Below, in pieces: positions 1 to 9,589 of a DNA stretch of 64,000 bases. The stretch spans positions 1 through 64,000 of the forward strand of contig NZ_VITR01000008.1 of the NCBI RefSeq assembly GCF_007827955.1. Direction: 5' to 3'. The translations under genes and the position numbers were made by a program. Position 1 is the stretch's first letter. The number at the start of each line of letters is the position of its first letter. Under the pieces are notes generated by a model. The model did not search any database and was not told the DNA's origin. It worked only from the letters and a program-made list of their open reading frames with translations. This DNA is from Nitrospirillum pindoramense (lineage in GTDB: Bacteria > Pseudomonadota > Alphaproteobacteria > Azospirillales > Azospirillaceae).

Positions 1-3000
1 GCCGCTCTGGCCGGTCAGGGTGCCGACCACCGTGCCGCTGCCGCCGGTGAAGACCAGGGCGTTGGCGCTGGTGTTCACGATGCTGCCGGCGATGACACCG
101 CTGTTGGCGATGGTGCCGATGCTGCCCTGGTTGTACAGGGCGGTGACGCCGGTGATGGTGCCGCTGTTGCTGATCGCCCCGATGGTACCGCTGTTGAACA
201 AGCCATAGGCCGCACCGCTGATGGTGCCGCTGTTGGCCACCGAGCCGATGCTGCCGGCGTTGTTCAGGCCGGCGGCGGCCGGCGCCGGGGCGTCCAGCAG
301 GGCGCCGGTGTTGACGACCGTGCCGATGGTCCCCTGGTTGTACAGGCCGATGAGGCCGGTGGCGGTGCCGCTGTTGCTGACCAGGCCGATCGTGCCCAGG
401 TTCTGGATGCCGTAGAGCGTGCCGCTCAGCAGGCCGTTGTTGACCAGGGTGCCCAGGCTGCCCGTGTCGGCGACGTAGGCCGCCGTCGCCACGCCGGCGA
501 TGGTGCCCGCGTTGTTAAGCGTGCCCAGGGTGCCGCCGATGTAATCGTTGGCGACCCCCAACAGCAGGTCGACGGTGGACCCGATGGTGGCCGTGCTGCT
601 GGTGAGCGCCAGCCCGCTGATAGCGGCCACGACGCTGACCCCGTCATAGCCGGAGCCGGCGCCACCCTGCACCAGCGTCGCGCTGTCGGTGACCAGGTGG
701 TTCGCCTGGCTGGACAGCATCTGCGTCGTGGAAACGGTACCGCCGGTGAGGCTGGCGACGCCGCTGACCACCAGCGTGTCGAGCCCCAGGGCCAGTGTGC
801 CGCCTGTCTGGCTATAGTTGCCGGTGACGCTGACGATGCTGGTCAGCAGCACGTTGGCGCCGCTGTTGACCAGGGTGCCGGCGCCGACGGTCACCGCATC
901 GTTCAGGACCAGGTTGCCGCTGGCCAGCACGACGTTGGCGCCGGTGCTGGTGATGGTGCCCTGCGCCCCGGCCAAGCCGGTCAGGGTGCCGATGGTGGCG
1001 CCCGTACCGCCGGCGATGCTCAGCACCTGGGACGACAGGTTGACGACGGCGCCCTCGATGAGGCCGCTGTTCACAAGGGTACCCAGGCTGCCGCTGGCGG
1101 CGATGTGGACCGCCGTGGCCGCCGACACAGTGCCGCTGTTGGTCAGGCTGGCCAAGCTGCCGCCGACATAGTCGTTGACCGCCGTCAGCACCAGGTTGTC
1201 GCCGCTGGCCCCCGCCGTGGCGATCAGGCCCGTGACCCCGCTGCTGACGGTGGCGCCGGTGTAGGTGGAGCCCGCCCCGGCGGCAACCAGGGTGGTCACC
1301 CCGCCCGCCACATAGTTGCCCTCGTTCGACAGGCCGGCCAGCACGCCGCCGCCGGTGATGCTGGCCGCACCATGGACCGTCAGCGCCTGCCCGCCCAGGG
1401 ACAGGCTGCCGGTCGCCTGGCTGTAGGTGCCCGTGACCTGGATGGCCCCCGCCAGCGTCACCGACGCGCCACTGTTGACCAGGCTGCCGGTGCCCACATT
1501 CACCGCGTCCCCCAGCAACAGGGTGCCGGATGCCAGGGTCACCCCCGCCAGCGTGCTGGTGATGGTGCCGCCGGTGAAGCTGCCCACCGTGCCGTTGCCG
1601 CCGCCCACGATGATCAGGGCGTTGGCGCTGGTGTTCACCACGTTGCCCGCGATGGTGCCGCTGTTGGCCACCGTGCCCAGGCTACCGCTGTTGTACAGCG
1701 CGGTGATGCCGGCGATGCCGCCGCTGTTGGCGATGCCGCCCACCGCGCCGGCGTTGTTCACGCCATAGGTTCCGCCGCTGATCGTGCCCTGGTTGACCAG
1801 GGTGCCCACGGTGCCCTGGTTGAGCAGCGCGGTGTGGTTGCTGGCGATGACCGCCCCGTTCGTCACCGTGACGATACTGCCGGTGTTCCATAGGGCCATG
1901 GAGAAGCCGGCGATGGTGCCGCTGTTGGTCAGGGTGCCAAGGACACCGTCATTTTCCACGCCGGTGTTGACACCGGCGATGGTTCCGGCCCCGGCATTGG
2001 CCCAGACCGCGATGGTGCCCTCATTGATCAAGCCGATACGGCCGGCGATGGTGCCGCTATTGCTGACCGTGCCCAGGGTCCCCAGGTTGTACAGGCCGTA
2101 AGACTCGCCGGTGATGGTGCCCCGGTTGTCCAGACCGCCGACCAGGCCCCAATTGACCAGGCCCGCCGCCCTGGGGGCGAAATCGTCCACCAGGCTGCCG
2201 GCGTTCAGCACCGTGCCGATGGTGCCGACATTGTACAGGCCTACCGTGCCGCTGATCGTGCCGGCGTTGCTGACGGTGTCGATGCCGCCATTGTTGTATA
2301 GGCCGTAGCGGGTGCCGTGCAGCACGCCGCTGTTGCTGAGGGTGCCGATGGCGCCGCCGTCCGCGACGTAGGCCGCCGTCCGCACGCCGGTGATGGTGCC
2401 GGTGTTCTCCAGGTTGGTCAGCGTGCCGCCGACATAGTCGCTGGCCGCGGTCAGCAGCAGGTCGACCGTGCCGCCGATGGTGGCGGTGTTCGCGGCCAGG
2501 GTCAGGCCGGTGATGCCGGAAAGGATGCTGACCCCGGTGTAGCTGGACCCGATGGCGCCCTGGACCAGGGTGCCGTGGCTGTCGCCCACCAGGTAATTCC
2601 CGCTGGCGTCCAACTGGGTGGTGGTCACCGTGCCGCCGCTGATGTTGGCCACGCCGCTGACCACCAGGGTGTAGGTGCCCAGCGCCAGCGTGCCGCCGCT
2701 TTGGCTGTAGCCGCCGGTGATGCTGACGGTTCGCAGCAGCGACAGGGCAGCCCCGCTATTCACCACCGTATGGGTGTCGACAGTGATGTCGTCGTTCAGC
2801 GCCAGGCTGCCGCCCGCGAACACGACGTCGGCCTGCTGGCTGCTCAGCGTGCCGATGCCGCCGTTGAAGCCGGTCAGTGTGCCGATCTGCCCGTCGGCGC
2901 CACCGATGATGGTAAGGCTGGCCGGGCCGTCGTTACGGACATCGCCGGCGATGGTGCCGCTGTTGACCAGCGTGCCCAGGCTGCCGCCCTGGCTGATCCA

Positions 3001-6000
3001 GATCGCGTAGGTCTTGCCGCTGATGACGCCGCTGTTCGACAGCGTGCCGATGGCGCCCGTGGAATAGACGCCGACGGCGGCGGCGCTGGTGCTGCCCCGG
3101 GCCAGGATGACGCCGCTGTTGCGGATTTCGCCAATGGTGCCCTTGTTCCCGATGGCGGAGGACGTCGATGTTATGGTGCCGCGGTTGACCAGCAGGCCGA
3201 TGCTGTTGCTGGACGTCACGCCGCTATAGCCGTTGATGCTGCCGCCATTGTCCAGGGTACCGATGGCGCCATCATTGCTGAGGCCGACGAACCGGCCCGA
3301 CAGCAGCCCACTGTTGCTCAGGCTGCCCAGCACGCCAGAGGCGGCCACGTACACCGCGGAGTTGACGCCCCGGATCGTGCCGGTATTGGCGATGGCTTCC
3401 AGCGCGCCGCCGACGTAATCGTTGCGCGCCAGGGCCAGGAGGTTGCGTCCGTCGCCACTGACGGTCCCGCCGAGCGCCAATGGGCTCAAGCCGCTGGCCA
3501 CGGTGGCACCCGAGTAATCAGAGACGGCACCCGCCGTGACCAGCGTGCCGGCGATGGCCCCGGCCAGATAGTTGCCGCTGCTGGACAGCGTGGCCACCAC
3601 CGTGCCGCCGGTGATGGTGGCGGCACCGCTGACCGCCAGTTGCGCGCCCACGCCCAGTGCCACCGTGCCAGCGGATTGGCTGTAGTTGCCGGTCACGCTG
3701 ACGGTGTCGGGCAGTGACAGCGAGGCGCCGGCGTTGAACACCGTGTGGTCGCCCATGTCGATGACATCGTTCAGCAGCAGCTTGCCGCCCGCGAATACCA
3801 GGTCGCTGGACCCGCTTGTGAGGGTGCCCTGATTGCCCAGGGTGTAGCCCGTCAGCGTGCCCACCGACAAATCGGTGCCGCCGGTGATGGTGAGGGGGGT
3901 GGCCCCGTCATTCCGGATATCGCCGGCGATGGTGCCGCTGTTGGCAACGAGGCCGATGGTGCCTCTGTTTTCCAGGGCGACGGGCCCGCTGATCAGCCCG
4001 CTGTTGGACAGCACGCCGACGGTGCCCTGGTTCAGCACGGCCGCCGCCGTGCCGGACCCGGCGTTGATCTGCGTGTTGATCAGGCGGCCACTGTTGGCCA
4101 GGGTGCCGATGCGGCCGATGTTGACGATGCCGTTGGTGCCATCGGCCAGAAGCGTGCCGCTGTTGGATAGCAGGCCGATGGTGCCGCCGTTGATGACGCC
4201 AGTGCCGGCCACGCTGATCAACATATTGTTGAGCAGCGTACCCACGCCGCCCTGGTTGTTGACGCCCCAGGTGCCGTTAAGCGTGCCGTCGTTGGACAGG
4301 GTTCCGACGCTGCCCGTGCCGGCCACAAAGATGCCGGTGGCGGCGCTGATCGTGCCGCTGTTGCTGAGGCTGGCCAGCGCGCCGCCGACATAGTCGTTGG
4401 CGATGGTCATCAGCAGGTTCTGGCCGTCGGAGGTGCTGCCGGTGGCCAGGCCGGCCAGGCCGCTGGTGACGGTCGCACCAGCATAGTTGGACCCGGCGCC
4501 GCCCTGCGCCAGGGTGTAGGGGGTGGCCCCCACCGTGTAATTGCCGCCGGCGTCCAGGCTGCCCACGACGGTGCCGCCGGTGATGGTGGCCGCTCCGCTG
4601 ATGAGCAGCGCATTGGCGCCGGCGTTCAGCGCCAGGGTGCCGTCCGTCTGGCGATAGCTGCCGGTGATGGTCACGGTGCTGGGCAGCGTCAGGCTGGCGC
4701 CGGCGTTCAGCACCGTGTTGGATCCGGCGTTGATGCTGTCGTTCAGCAGCAGGTTGCCGGACGCGAACACCAGGTCGGCATCGGTGCTGCGGATGGTGCC
4801 CTGGCTGACCAGGTTGGCGCCGGTCAACGTGCCGGTGGTGTTCGTCCCGCCCGCGATGGTCAGGGCGGCGCCGCTGCCGTTGCGGATATCGCCCGCGATC
4901 ACGCCGCTGTTGGACAACAGGCCGATGCTGCCCGATCCACCGAGGCGCACGGCGGTGGTCACGCCCCGGATCGTGCCGCTGTTCGCCAGCGTGCCGATGG
5001 TGCCGGAGGAGTAGACGCCGATGCCGCCGTTCGCGCCGGTGCCGGCGATGAGGCCGCTGTTGTCCACCGTCCCGATGGTCCCGGTGTTGTTCAGGCCGTA
5101 TACGGCACCCGTCATGGTCCCGTGGGTATCGACCAGGCCGATCAAGCCGGTATTCGCCAGGCCCGCCGCCACGGGGGCGGCGGCATCGATCAGGCTGCCA
5201 TAGTTGAGGACGGTGCCGATGGTGCCCCGGTTGTACAGCGCCACCGTGCCGGAGATGGTTCCCTGGTTGATGACAGTGTCGATGCGGCGCTGGTTGAGCA
5301 GACCGTAAAGGTCCCCGCTCAGCGTGCCGGTATTGGACAGCGTCGAAATGCTGCCAACGTTGCTGACGCCGATGTTGCCGCCGCTGATGGTGCCGCCGTT
5401 GGACAGCGTGCCGATGACACCGTCATTGAGGATGCCTTGCGCGCCACCCTCGATGATGGCGTTGTTGGCCAGCGTACCGATGGTGCCGAAGAGGTTGAGG
5501 ACGCCGTTGATGCTGCCGTTCAGGGTGCCGCCATTGACCAGCGTGCCCAGCCAGCCGGTACCGGCGATGTAGACGGCGGAATCCACGCCACTGATGGTCG
5601 TATCGTTCCCCAGGGTGTCGAGGGTGCCGCCGACATAGTCGTTGGCCGCCATCGCCACCAGGTCGACCTGGTCACCCATGGCGACCGATCCGGCGGTTGC
5701 GGTCAGGCCGGTGACGCCTGCGGCGATGCTGACCCCATTGTAGCTGGACCCCAGGCCGCCCTGGACCAGGGTGCCGGCGCTGGCGCCGGCCAGATAGTTC
5801 CCCGTGCTGGACAGCGTGGTCTGAACGGTGCCGCCGGTGATGCTGGCCGCCCCACTGACCACCAGTCGCCCATCCGTGCCCACGTCAAGGACGCCGGCGG
5901 ACTGGCTGTAGTTGCCGGTCACGCTGACGATGCTGGACAGCGTCAGTGTGGCGCCGGTGTTGAACACGGTCTGGCCATCGGCGGCGATGCTGTCGTTCAG

Positions 6001-9000
6001 CAGCAGGCTGCCGCCCGCGAACACCACATTGGCGCCGGGGCTGGTGATCGTGCCCTGGCTGATGAGGTCATAGCCCGTCAGGGTGCCAACCGTTCCGTTC
6101 GCGCCACCGACGATGGTCAGGGGGCTGCTGCTGAAATTGGCGATGACGCCGGCAATGACGCCGCTGTTGACCAGCGTGCCGAGGGTGCCGCCGTTGTGAA
6201 CGCCGGTGGACGAACTGGAAAGGCCGCCGCCGTTCATGATGGCGGCGTTCGAGCCACTGATGGTGCCGCTGTTGATCAGCGTCGCGATGGTGCCGTAGTT
6301 GTTGATGCCGGTGGAACCACCTGAAATCCGGCCGCTGTTGGTCAGCGTGCCGATGGTGCCCTGGTTGCCGATGCCGACATACACGCCAGTGGCGGAGCCG
6401 CTGTTGGTCAGCGTGCCGATGGCGCCATTGTTGTCGATGGCCCCAAAGCCGAACAATTGGCCGGTATTGACTAGGCTGCCCAGAACCCCGGAGGCGGCGA
6501 CAAAGACGGGCGAGGTGACGTCCGTGATCGCCGCGGCGTTGGTGATGCCGGCCAGCGTGCCGCCCACGTAGTAGTTTTGCGCCACGGCGATCAGGTCGCG
6601 GCCGTCATTGCCGGCGGTCCCGCCGACCGCCAGCCCGGTCAGGTCGGCTGACACGACGGCGCCGGAATAATCGGAGGGTGCGCCCGCCGTGATCAGCGTG
6701 CCGACGATGCTGCCGGGAAGGTAGTTGCCGGCCGGTGAGAACCCGCCCGTCACACCGCCGCCGGTGATTGTGACCGGTCCGCTGACCACCAGCTGGGCAC
6801 CCGCCTCCAGGTATAGGCTACCGCCAGACTGGCTGTAGGTGCCGGTGATGCTGACGGTATTGGGCAGATCGAGATTGGCGCCGGTGTTCAGCACCGTGTT
6901 GGCGCCGGCATTGATGCTGTCGTTCAGCCACAGATTGCCGCCGGCGAACACCACGTTGGAATCAGTACTGAGGATGGTGCCCTGGCTGTCGAGGCCATAA
7001 CCTGTGAGCGTGCCGAAGGGCCACCCATTCGCCCCGGAAATCGTCAGTGCCCCAGCGCCATCATTACGGATATTGCCGGCGATGGTTCCTTGGTTGTCCA
7101 GCAAGCTGAGGGTGCCCGCGTCGCGCAGCCTGATGGCCGTCGCTGAACCGCTGATGATACCGCTGTTGCTCAGCGTGCCGATGCCGCCGTCGACAAGGAT
7201 CGCGGCGCCCCTATCGCTTACGGCGCTGATGACTCCATAGTTGCTGAGGCTTCCGAGGGTGCCGCCAACGACGATGGCCCGCGACACCTGGCCGGTAACC
7301 GTCGAACCCAAGGTGCCATGGTTTTCCAGAAGGTCCAGGCTGCCCGTGCTGGCGACGTACACCGCGTAATTCGTGGCCAGTGTCAGCGTATTGTCGAGAT
7401 ACGCCAGGGCACCGCCGATGTAATTGTTGTCGAAAGTGAGCAGCAGGGCGGCGGTGCTGTCGGTGGCGGCGGTCGAGCTGTGGGCGCTGACGCCAGCGAC
7501 GTCGCCGACGACGGTGGTGGTGGCGCCGGCGTAGCTGGAACCGGTGGTGCCCTGCACCAGGGTGTAGTCCCCGGCAAGGTAATTGCCGGTGCTGGACAGG
7601 CTGGAAAGGACCGTGCCACCACTGATATTGGCCACGCCGCTGACGATCAGCAGGCCGCCGACATCGGGGTTGACCACCAGCGTGCCCGCCGACTGGCTAT
7701 AGGCGCCGGTGACGCTGATGGCGTTGGTCAGGGTCAGGCTGGCGCCGGTGTTGGTGACCGTGTTGGCGCTGACATCGAAGCTGTCCCCGATGGCCAGCGC
7801 GCCCGAGGTGAACACCACACCGTTCTGGGAGCTGCGGATTTGACCGCTGGTGAACGTGCCTACGACCCCACCGGTGCCCCCGCCGATGGTCAGATCGCCG
7901 GCACCTTCGTTGATCACATTGCCGGATATGGTGCCGCTGTTGACCAGCGTGCCGATGGTGCCGCCGTCGTGCTGGTAGAGGCCATTATAGCCGCCAATGC
8001 TGCCGCTGTTGATCAGGGCGCCGATGGTGCCGCTGTTTTCCAGGGCGCTGGCACCGGTGATGGTGCCGTCAGTGTTGAGCACCAGGATGGTGCCCCGGTT
8101 ATCCACGCCGGTGCTGACGCCGAGGACAATGCCGGTGTTCCTAAGGCTGCCGATCAAGCCCAAGTTGCCGACGGCGGCACCGCTCTGAAGCGCGACGATG
8201 GTGCCGCCGTTGTTGATCAGCGTGTCGATGGTGCCTCTGTTCAAAATGCCGAGGCTGAAATGGTTGGTGCCATCGGCCAGCATGACACCACTATTGGACA
8301 GCGTCGCGACGCTACCGATGTTGTACACGGCGGCGGCCGTGCCGCCCCCGCTGCTGGCACCGACGCCGATCAGGGTGCCGCTGTTGTCCAGCGTGCCGAT
8401 GGTGCCGGTGGAAAGCACCCCATGAAGGCCACCGCCGATGGTGCCGCTGTTGATCAGCGTGCCGATGGTGCCATAGCTGTTATAGACGCCGGAGGCGGCA
8501 CCCCCTATTGATCCGCTGTTGATCAGCGCGCCGATGGTGCTGCCGCTGTTATAGATGCCGGTGGTGCCCCCCCCTATCGATCCGCTGTTGATCAGCGTGG
8601 CGATCGTGCCACCGTTCAGAATACCCCATGCCGCACCCTTGATGGTGCCGCTATTGCTCAGCGTGCCGATGGTGCCATCGCGGTTATGGACGCCGTAGGT
8701 GGCTCCCACTATCGATCCACTGTTACTCAGCGTGGCGATGGTGCCATCGTTCAGAATACCCCGTGCCGTACCCTTGATGGTGCCGCTATTGCTCAGCGTG
8801 CCGATAGTGCCGGCGTTGAAGGCGCCCGTATATCCGCTGATGGTGCCGGTATTGACCAGCGTGCCGATGGAAAGGCTGCTGTAAAGGCCGAATCCTTCGC
8901 TGACACCGATGGTTCCGTTGTTGATGAACGTGCCGATGATGGCTGAGATCGAGGCCCCATAAATGCCCGTGGCGAGCACGCCGCTTTGTATGCTGACCAT

Positions 9001-9150
9001 ACCCTGGTCGGTGGTTATCCCAAGGTCATGCTGGTTGCTGCTGATAACGATATCGGCCGCCGCCGGTCGGGACGCGCCCGCCACGGCAGCCAAAATGACC
9101 AGCGAAGACCCCGTCAGCAGCGCCTGGCGCAACCCACCGTTCAGCCCCAT
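1..9150 (-). CDS. Giant secreted beta-helix repeat protein (adhesin/autotransporter-like), C-terminus off the window
   Basis: The minus-strand frame beginning at 9150 appears open to the window edge (3,050 codons). The start is an ATG preceded by GGGGGATGTG. Residues 1-32 form a clear signal peptide (basic start, LLTGSSLVILAAVAG core, Ala-rich end), so the protein is exported. The next ~500 residues are short NSGTIGTL / NNGTIG strand-turn repeats typical of right-handed beta-helices in large adhesins. After them come about eight long modules, each ending near an NDYVGG-type motif and containing a GNYLAG...GTLVQGG-type stretch and a LLLND..NAG stretch. No TPS-type haemagglutination N-domain is evident. 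The C-terminus, where an autotransporter barrel or type I secretion signal would lie, is not visible, so the secretion route is unknown. A surface or biofilm adhesin role is inferred from architecture only. Confidence 0.8.
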   Translation of the reverse strand, partial: MGLNGGLRQALLTGSSLVILAAVAGASRPAAADIVISSNQHDLGITTDQGMVSIQSGVLATGIYGASISAIIGTFINNGTIGVSEGFGLYSSLSIGTLVNTGTISGYTGAFNAGTIGTLSNSGTIKGTARGILNDGTIATLSNSGSIVGATYGVHNRDGTIGTLSNSGTIKGAAWGILNGGTIATLINSGSIGGGTTGIYNSGSTIGALINSGSIGGAASGVYNSYGTIGTLINSGTIGGGLHGVLSTGTIGTLDNSGTLIGVGASSGGGTAAAVYNIGSVATLSNSGVMLADGTNHFSLGILNRGTIDTLINNGGTIVALQSGAAVGNLGLIGSLRNTGIVLGVSTGVDNRGTILVLNTDGTITGASALENSGTIGALINSGSIGGYNGLYQHDGGTIGTLVNSGTISGNVINEGAGDLTIGGGTGGVVGTFTSGQIRSSQNGVVFTSGALAIGDSFDVSANTVTNTGASLTLTNAISVTGAYSQSAGTLVVNPDVGGLLIVSGVANISGGTVLSSLSSTGNYLAGDYTLVQGTTGSSYAGATTTVVGDVAGVSAHSSTAATDSTAALLLTFDNNYIGGALAYLDNTLTLATNYAVYVASTGSLDLLENHGTLGSTVTGQVSRAIVVGGTLGSLSNYGVISAVSDRGAAILVDGGIGTLSNSGIISGSATAIRLRDAGTLSLLDNQGTIAGNIRNDGAGALTISGANGWPFGTLTGYGLDSQGTILSTDSNVVFAGGNLWLNDSINAGANTVLNTGANLDLPNTVSITGTYSQSGGSLYLEAGAQLVVSGPVTITGGGVTGGFSPAGNYLPGSIVGTLITAGAPSDYSGAVVSADLTGLAVGGTAGNDGRDLIAVAQNYYVGGTLAGITNAAAITDVTSPVFVAASGVLGSLVNTGQLFGFGAIDNNGAIGTLTNSGSATGVYVGIGNQGTIGTLTNSGRISGGSTGINNYGTIATLINSGTISGSNAAIMNGGGLSSSSTGVHNGGTLGTLVNSGVIAGVIANFSSSPLTIVGGANGTVGTLTGYDLISQGTITSPGANVVFAGGSLLLNDSIAADGQTVFNTGATLTLSSIVSVTGNYSQSAGVLDVGTDGRLVVSGAASITGGTVQTTLSSTGNYLAGASAGTLVQGGLGSSYNGVSIAAGVTGLTATAGSVAMGDQVDLVAMAANDYVGGTLDTLGNDTTISGVDSAVYIAGTGWLGTLVNGGTLNGSINGVLNLFGTIGTLANNAIIEGGAQGILNDGVIGTLSNGGTISGGNIGVSNVGSISTLSNTGTLSGDLYGLLNQRRIDTVINQGTISGTVALYNRGTIGTVLNYGSLIDAAAPVAAGLANTGLIGLVDTHGTMTGAVYGLNNTGTIGTVDNSGLIAGTGANGGIGVYSSGTIGTLANSGTIRGVTTAVRLGGSGSIGLLSNSGVIAGDIRNGSGAALTIAGGTNTTGTLTGANLVSQGTIRSTDADLVFASGNLLLNDSINAGSNTVLNAGASLTLPSTVTITGSYRQTDGTLALNAGANALLISGAATITGGTVVGSLDAGGNYTVGATPYTLAQGGAGSNYAGATVTSGLAGLATGSTSDGQNLLMTIANDYVGGALASLSNSGTISAATGIFVAGTGSVGTLSNDGTLNGTWGVNNQGGVGTLLNNMLISVAGTGVINGGTIGLLSNSGTLLADGTNGIVNIGRIGTLANSGRLINTQINAGSGTAAAVLNQGTVGVLSNSGLISGPVALENRGTIGLVANSGTIAGDIRNDGATPLTITGGTDLSVGTLTGYTLGNQGTLTSGSSDLVFAGGKLLLNDVIDMGDHTVFNAGASLSLPDTVSVTGNYSQSAGTVALGVGAQLAVSGAATITGGTVVATLSSSGNYLAGAIAGTLVTAGAVSDYSGATVASGLSPLALGGTVSGDGRNLLALARNDYVGGALEAIANTGTIRGVNSAVYVAASGVLGSLSNSGLLSGRFVGLSNDGAIGTLDNGGSINGYSGVTSSNSIGLLVNRGTITSTSSAIGNKGTIGEIRNSGVILARGSTSAAAVGVYSTGAIGTLSNSGVISGKTYAIWISQGGSLGTLVNSGTIAGDVRNDGPASLTIIGGADGQIGTLTGFNGGIGTLSSQQADVVFAGGSLALNDDITVDTHTVVNSGAALSLLRTVSITGGYSQSGGTLALGTYTLVVSGVANISGGTVTTTQLDASGNYLVGDSHGTLVQGAIGSSYTGVSILSGITGLTLAANTATIGGTVDLLLTAASDYVGGTLTNLENTGTITGVRTAAYVADGGAIGTLSNSGVLHGTRYGLYNNGGIDTVSNAGTISGTVGLYNVGTIGTVLNAGSLVDDFAPRAAGLVNWGLVGGLDNRGTITGESYGLYNLGTLGTVSNSGTIAGRIGLINEGTIAVWANAGAGTIAGVNTGVENDGVLGTLTNSGTIAGFSMALWNTGSIVTVTNGAVIASNHTALLNQGTVGTLVNQGTISGGTYGVNNAGAVGGIANSGGIAGITALYNSGSLGTVANSGTIAGNVVNTSANALIIVGGGNGTVGSFTGGTITSTLAGVTLASGTLLLGDAVNVGTGSLVNSGASVTLAGAIQVTGTYSQATGSLSLGGQALTVHGAASITGGGVLAGLSNEGNYVAGGVTTLVAAGAGSTYTGATVSSGVTGLIATAGASGDNLVLTAVNDYVGGSLASLTNSGTVSAATAVHIAASGSLGTLVNSGLIEGAVVNLSSQVLSIAGGTGATIGTLTGLAGAQGTITSTGANVVLASGNLVLNDAVTVGAGTLVNSGANVLLTSIVSVTGNYSQTGGTLALGLDTLVVSGVASLTGGTVSTTQMLSSQANHLVTDSATLVQGGAGSGYDGVSVVAAISGLALTSSTATIGSTVDLLLGVANDYIGGTLGTLNNAGTIAGVATAAYVADTGSLGTLVNNGLLSGTLYGIQNLGTIGLVSNSGTATGLIGLYNQGTIGTVVNTGALLDAPAPAAAGLNNAGSIGSVANSGTISGAAYGLFNSGTIGAISNSGTITGVTALYNQGSIGTIANSGVIAGSIVNTSANALVFTGGSGTVVGTLTGQSG
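500..7450 (-). repeat. Eight-copy long protein module repeat (about 0.6-1.3 kb each)
   Basis: Inside the giant repeat gene, a module marked by an NDYVGG-like motif recurs near 536, 1160, 2430, 3411, 4384, 5630, 6566 and 7416 (minus-strand readings NDYIGG, NDYVGG, SDYVGG, NDYVGG, NDYVGG, NDYVGG, NYYVGG, NNYIGG). Each is accompanied by a LLLND-type stretch read at about 910, 1510, 2795, 3770, 4740, 5995, 6925 and 7790. Module lengths differ because the number of short GTIGTLxNSGTI repeats between markers varies. The copies are diverged at DNA level, so this is old module duplication. Confidence 0.75.
8576..8845 (-). repeat. 135-bp tandem duplication within the giant gene
   Basis: Two adjacent 135-bp units (45 codons, in frame) are nearly identical. 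A stretch of more than 30 identical bases around 8639 recurs at 8774, and the ATCGATCC / GTTCAGAATACCCC landmarks repeat at the same offset. High DNA identity marks this as the most recent expansion in the gene. Confidence 0.7.
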
Positions 9151-9589
9151 CACATCCCCCAACAATGCCTGACGTTTAACCGCCGCCCCTTGCTTCGGAG
9201 CGTTTTGCCGCCGCCCACCTACGGCGCCAACGAGGGCGTCGTATTCGGGATTAATCCTACAGAGGTAGAGCTACTTGGGTATGCGGTCGCGCGGGGGAAG
9301 TACAATGATCAATTCTGTTTAATTCTATGCCTTCTGGCGGAATGTGTGAAAATCTATCAAATATGGTTGCCGCTCTATCACAATTCTGGCCAGTTCACCG
9401 GCTAATGGCGGCTGAGAACCAATAAAATTTGAAATCACCAGCGACATCCGCATAAATATTACCTGCTGGATAGACGGATGGACTTGGAACAGCGCCTGCG
9501 GATTTTTCGGATGATGGGGCATAGACCCAAACCGACAGATGCCGTCCGCTGGCGGGTGTAGATGGACGGCGGGGGGCGAGAGGGGCTGC
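9151..9589. promoter_or_regulatory. Divergent intergenic region between giant adhesin and response regulator
   Basis: These 439 bases hold no convincing gene. The stretch from about 9290 to 9480 is clearly more AT-rich than its surroundings, as expected for promoters serving the divergently transcribed adhesin (minus) and response regulator (plus). I could not assign -35/-10 boxes or an operator with confidence. Confidence 0.45.

Noticed and set aside
697-3717. Long plus-strand open frames (398 and 466 codons) in the first 4 kb
   Set aside because: They are antisense to the giant repeat gene, have Ala/Gly/His/Gln-biased composition typical of reverse-strand reading of GC-rich repeats, and lack ribosome-binding sites and family motifs.
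1-9150. CRISPR-like or satellite repeat array
   Set aside because: The repeats are imperfect, of variable length and keep one coding frame reading GTIGTLxNSGTI; they encode protein repeats rather than spacers.
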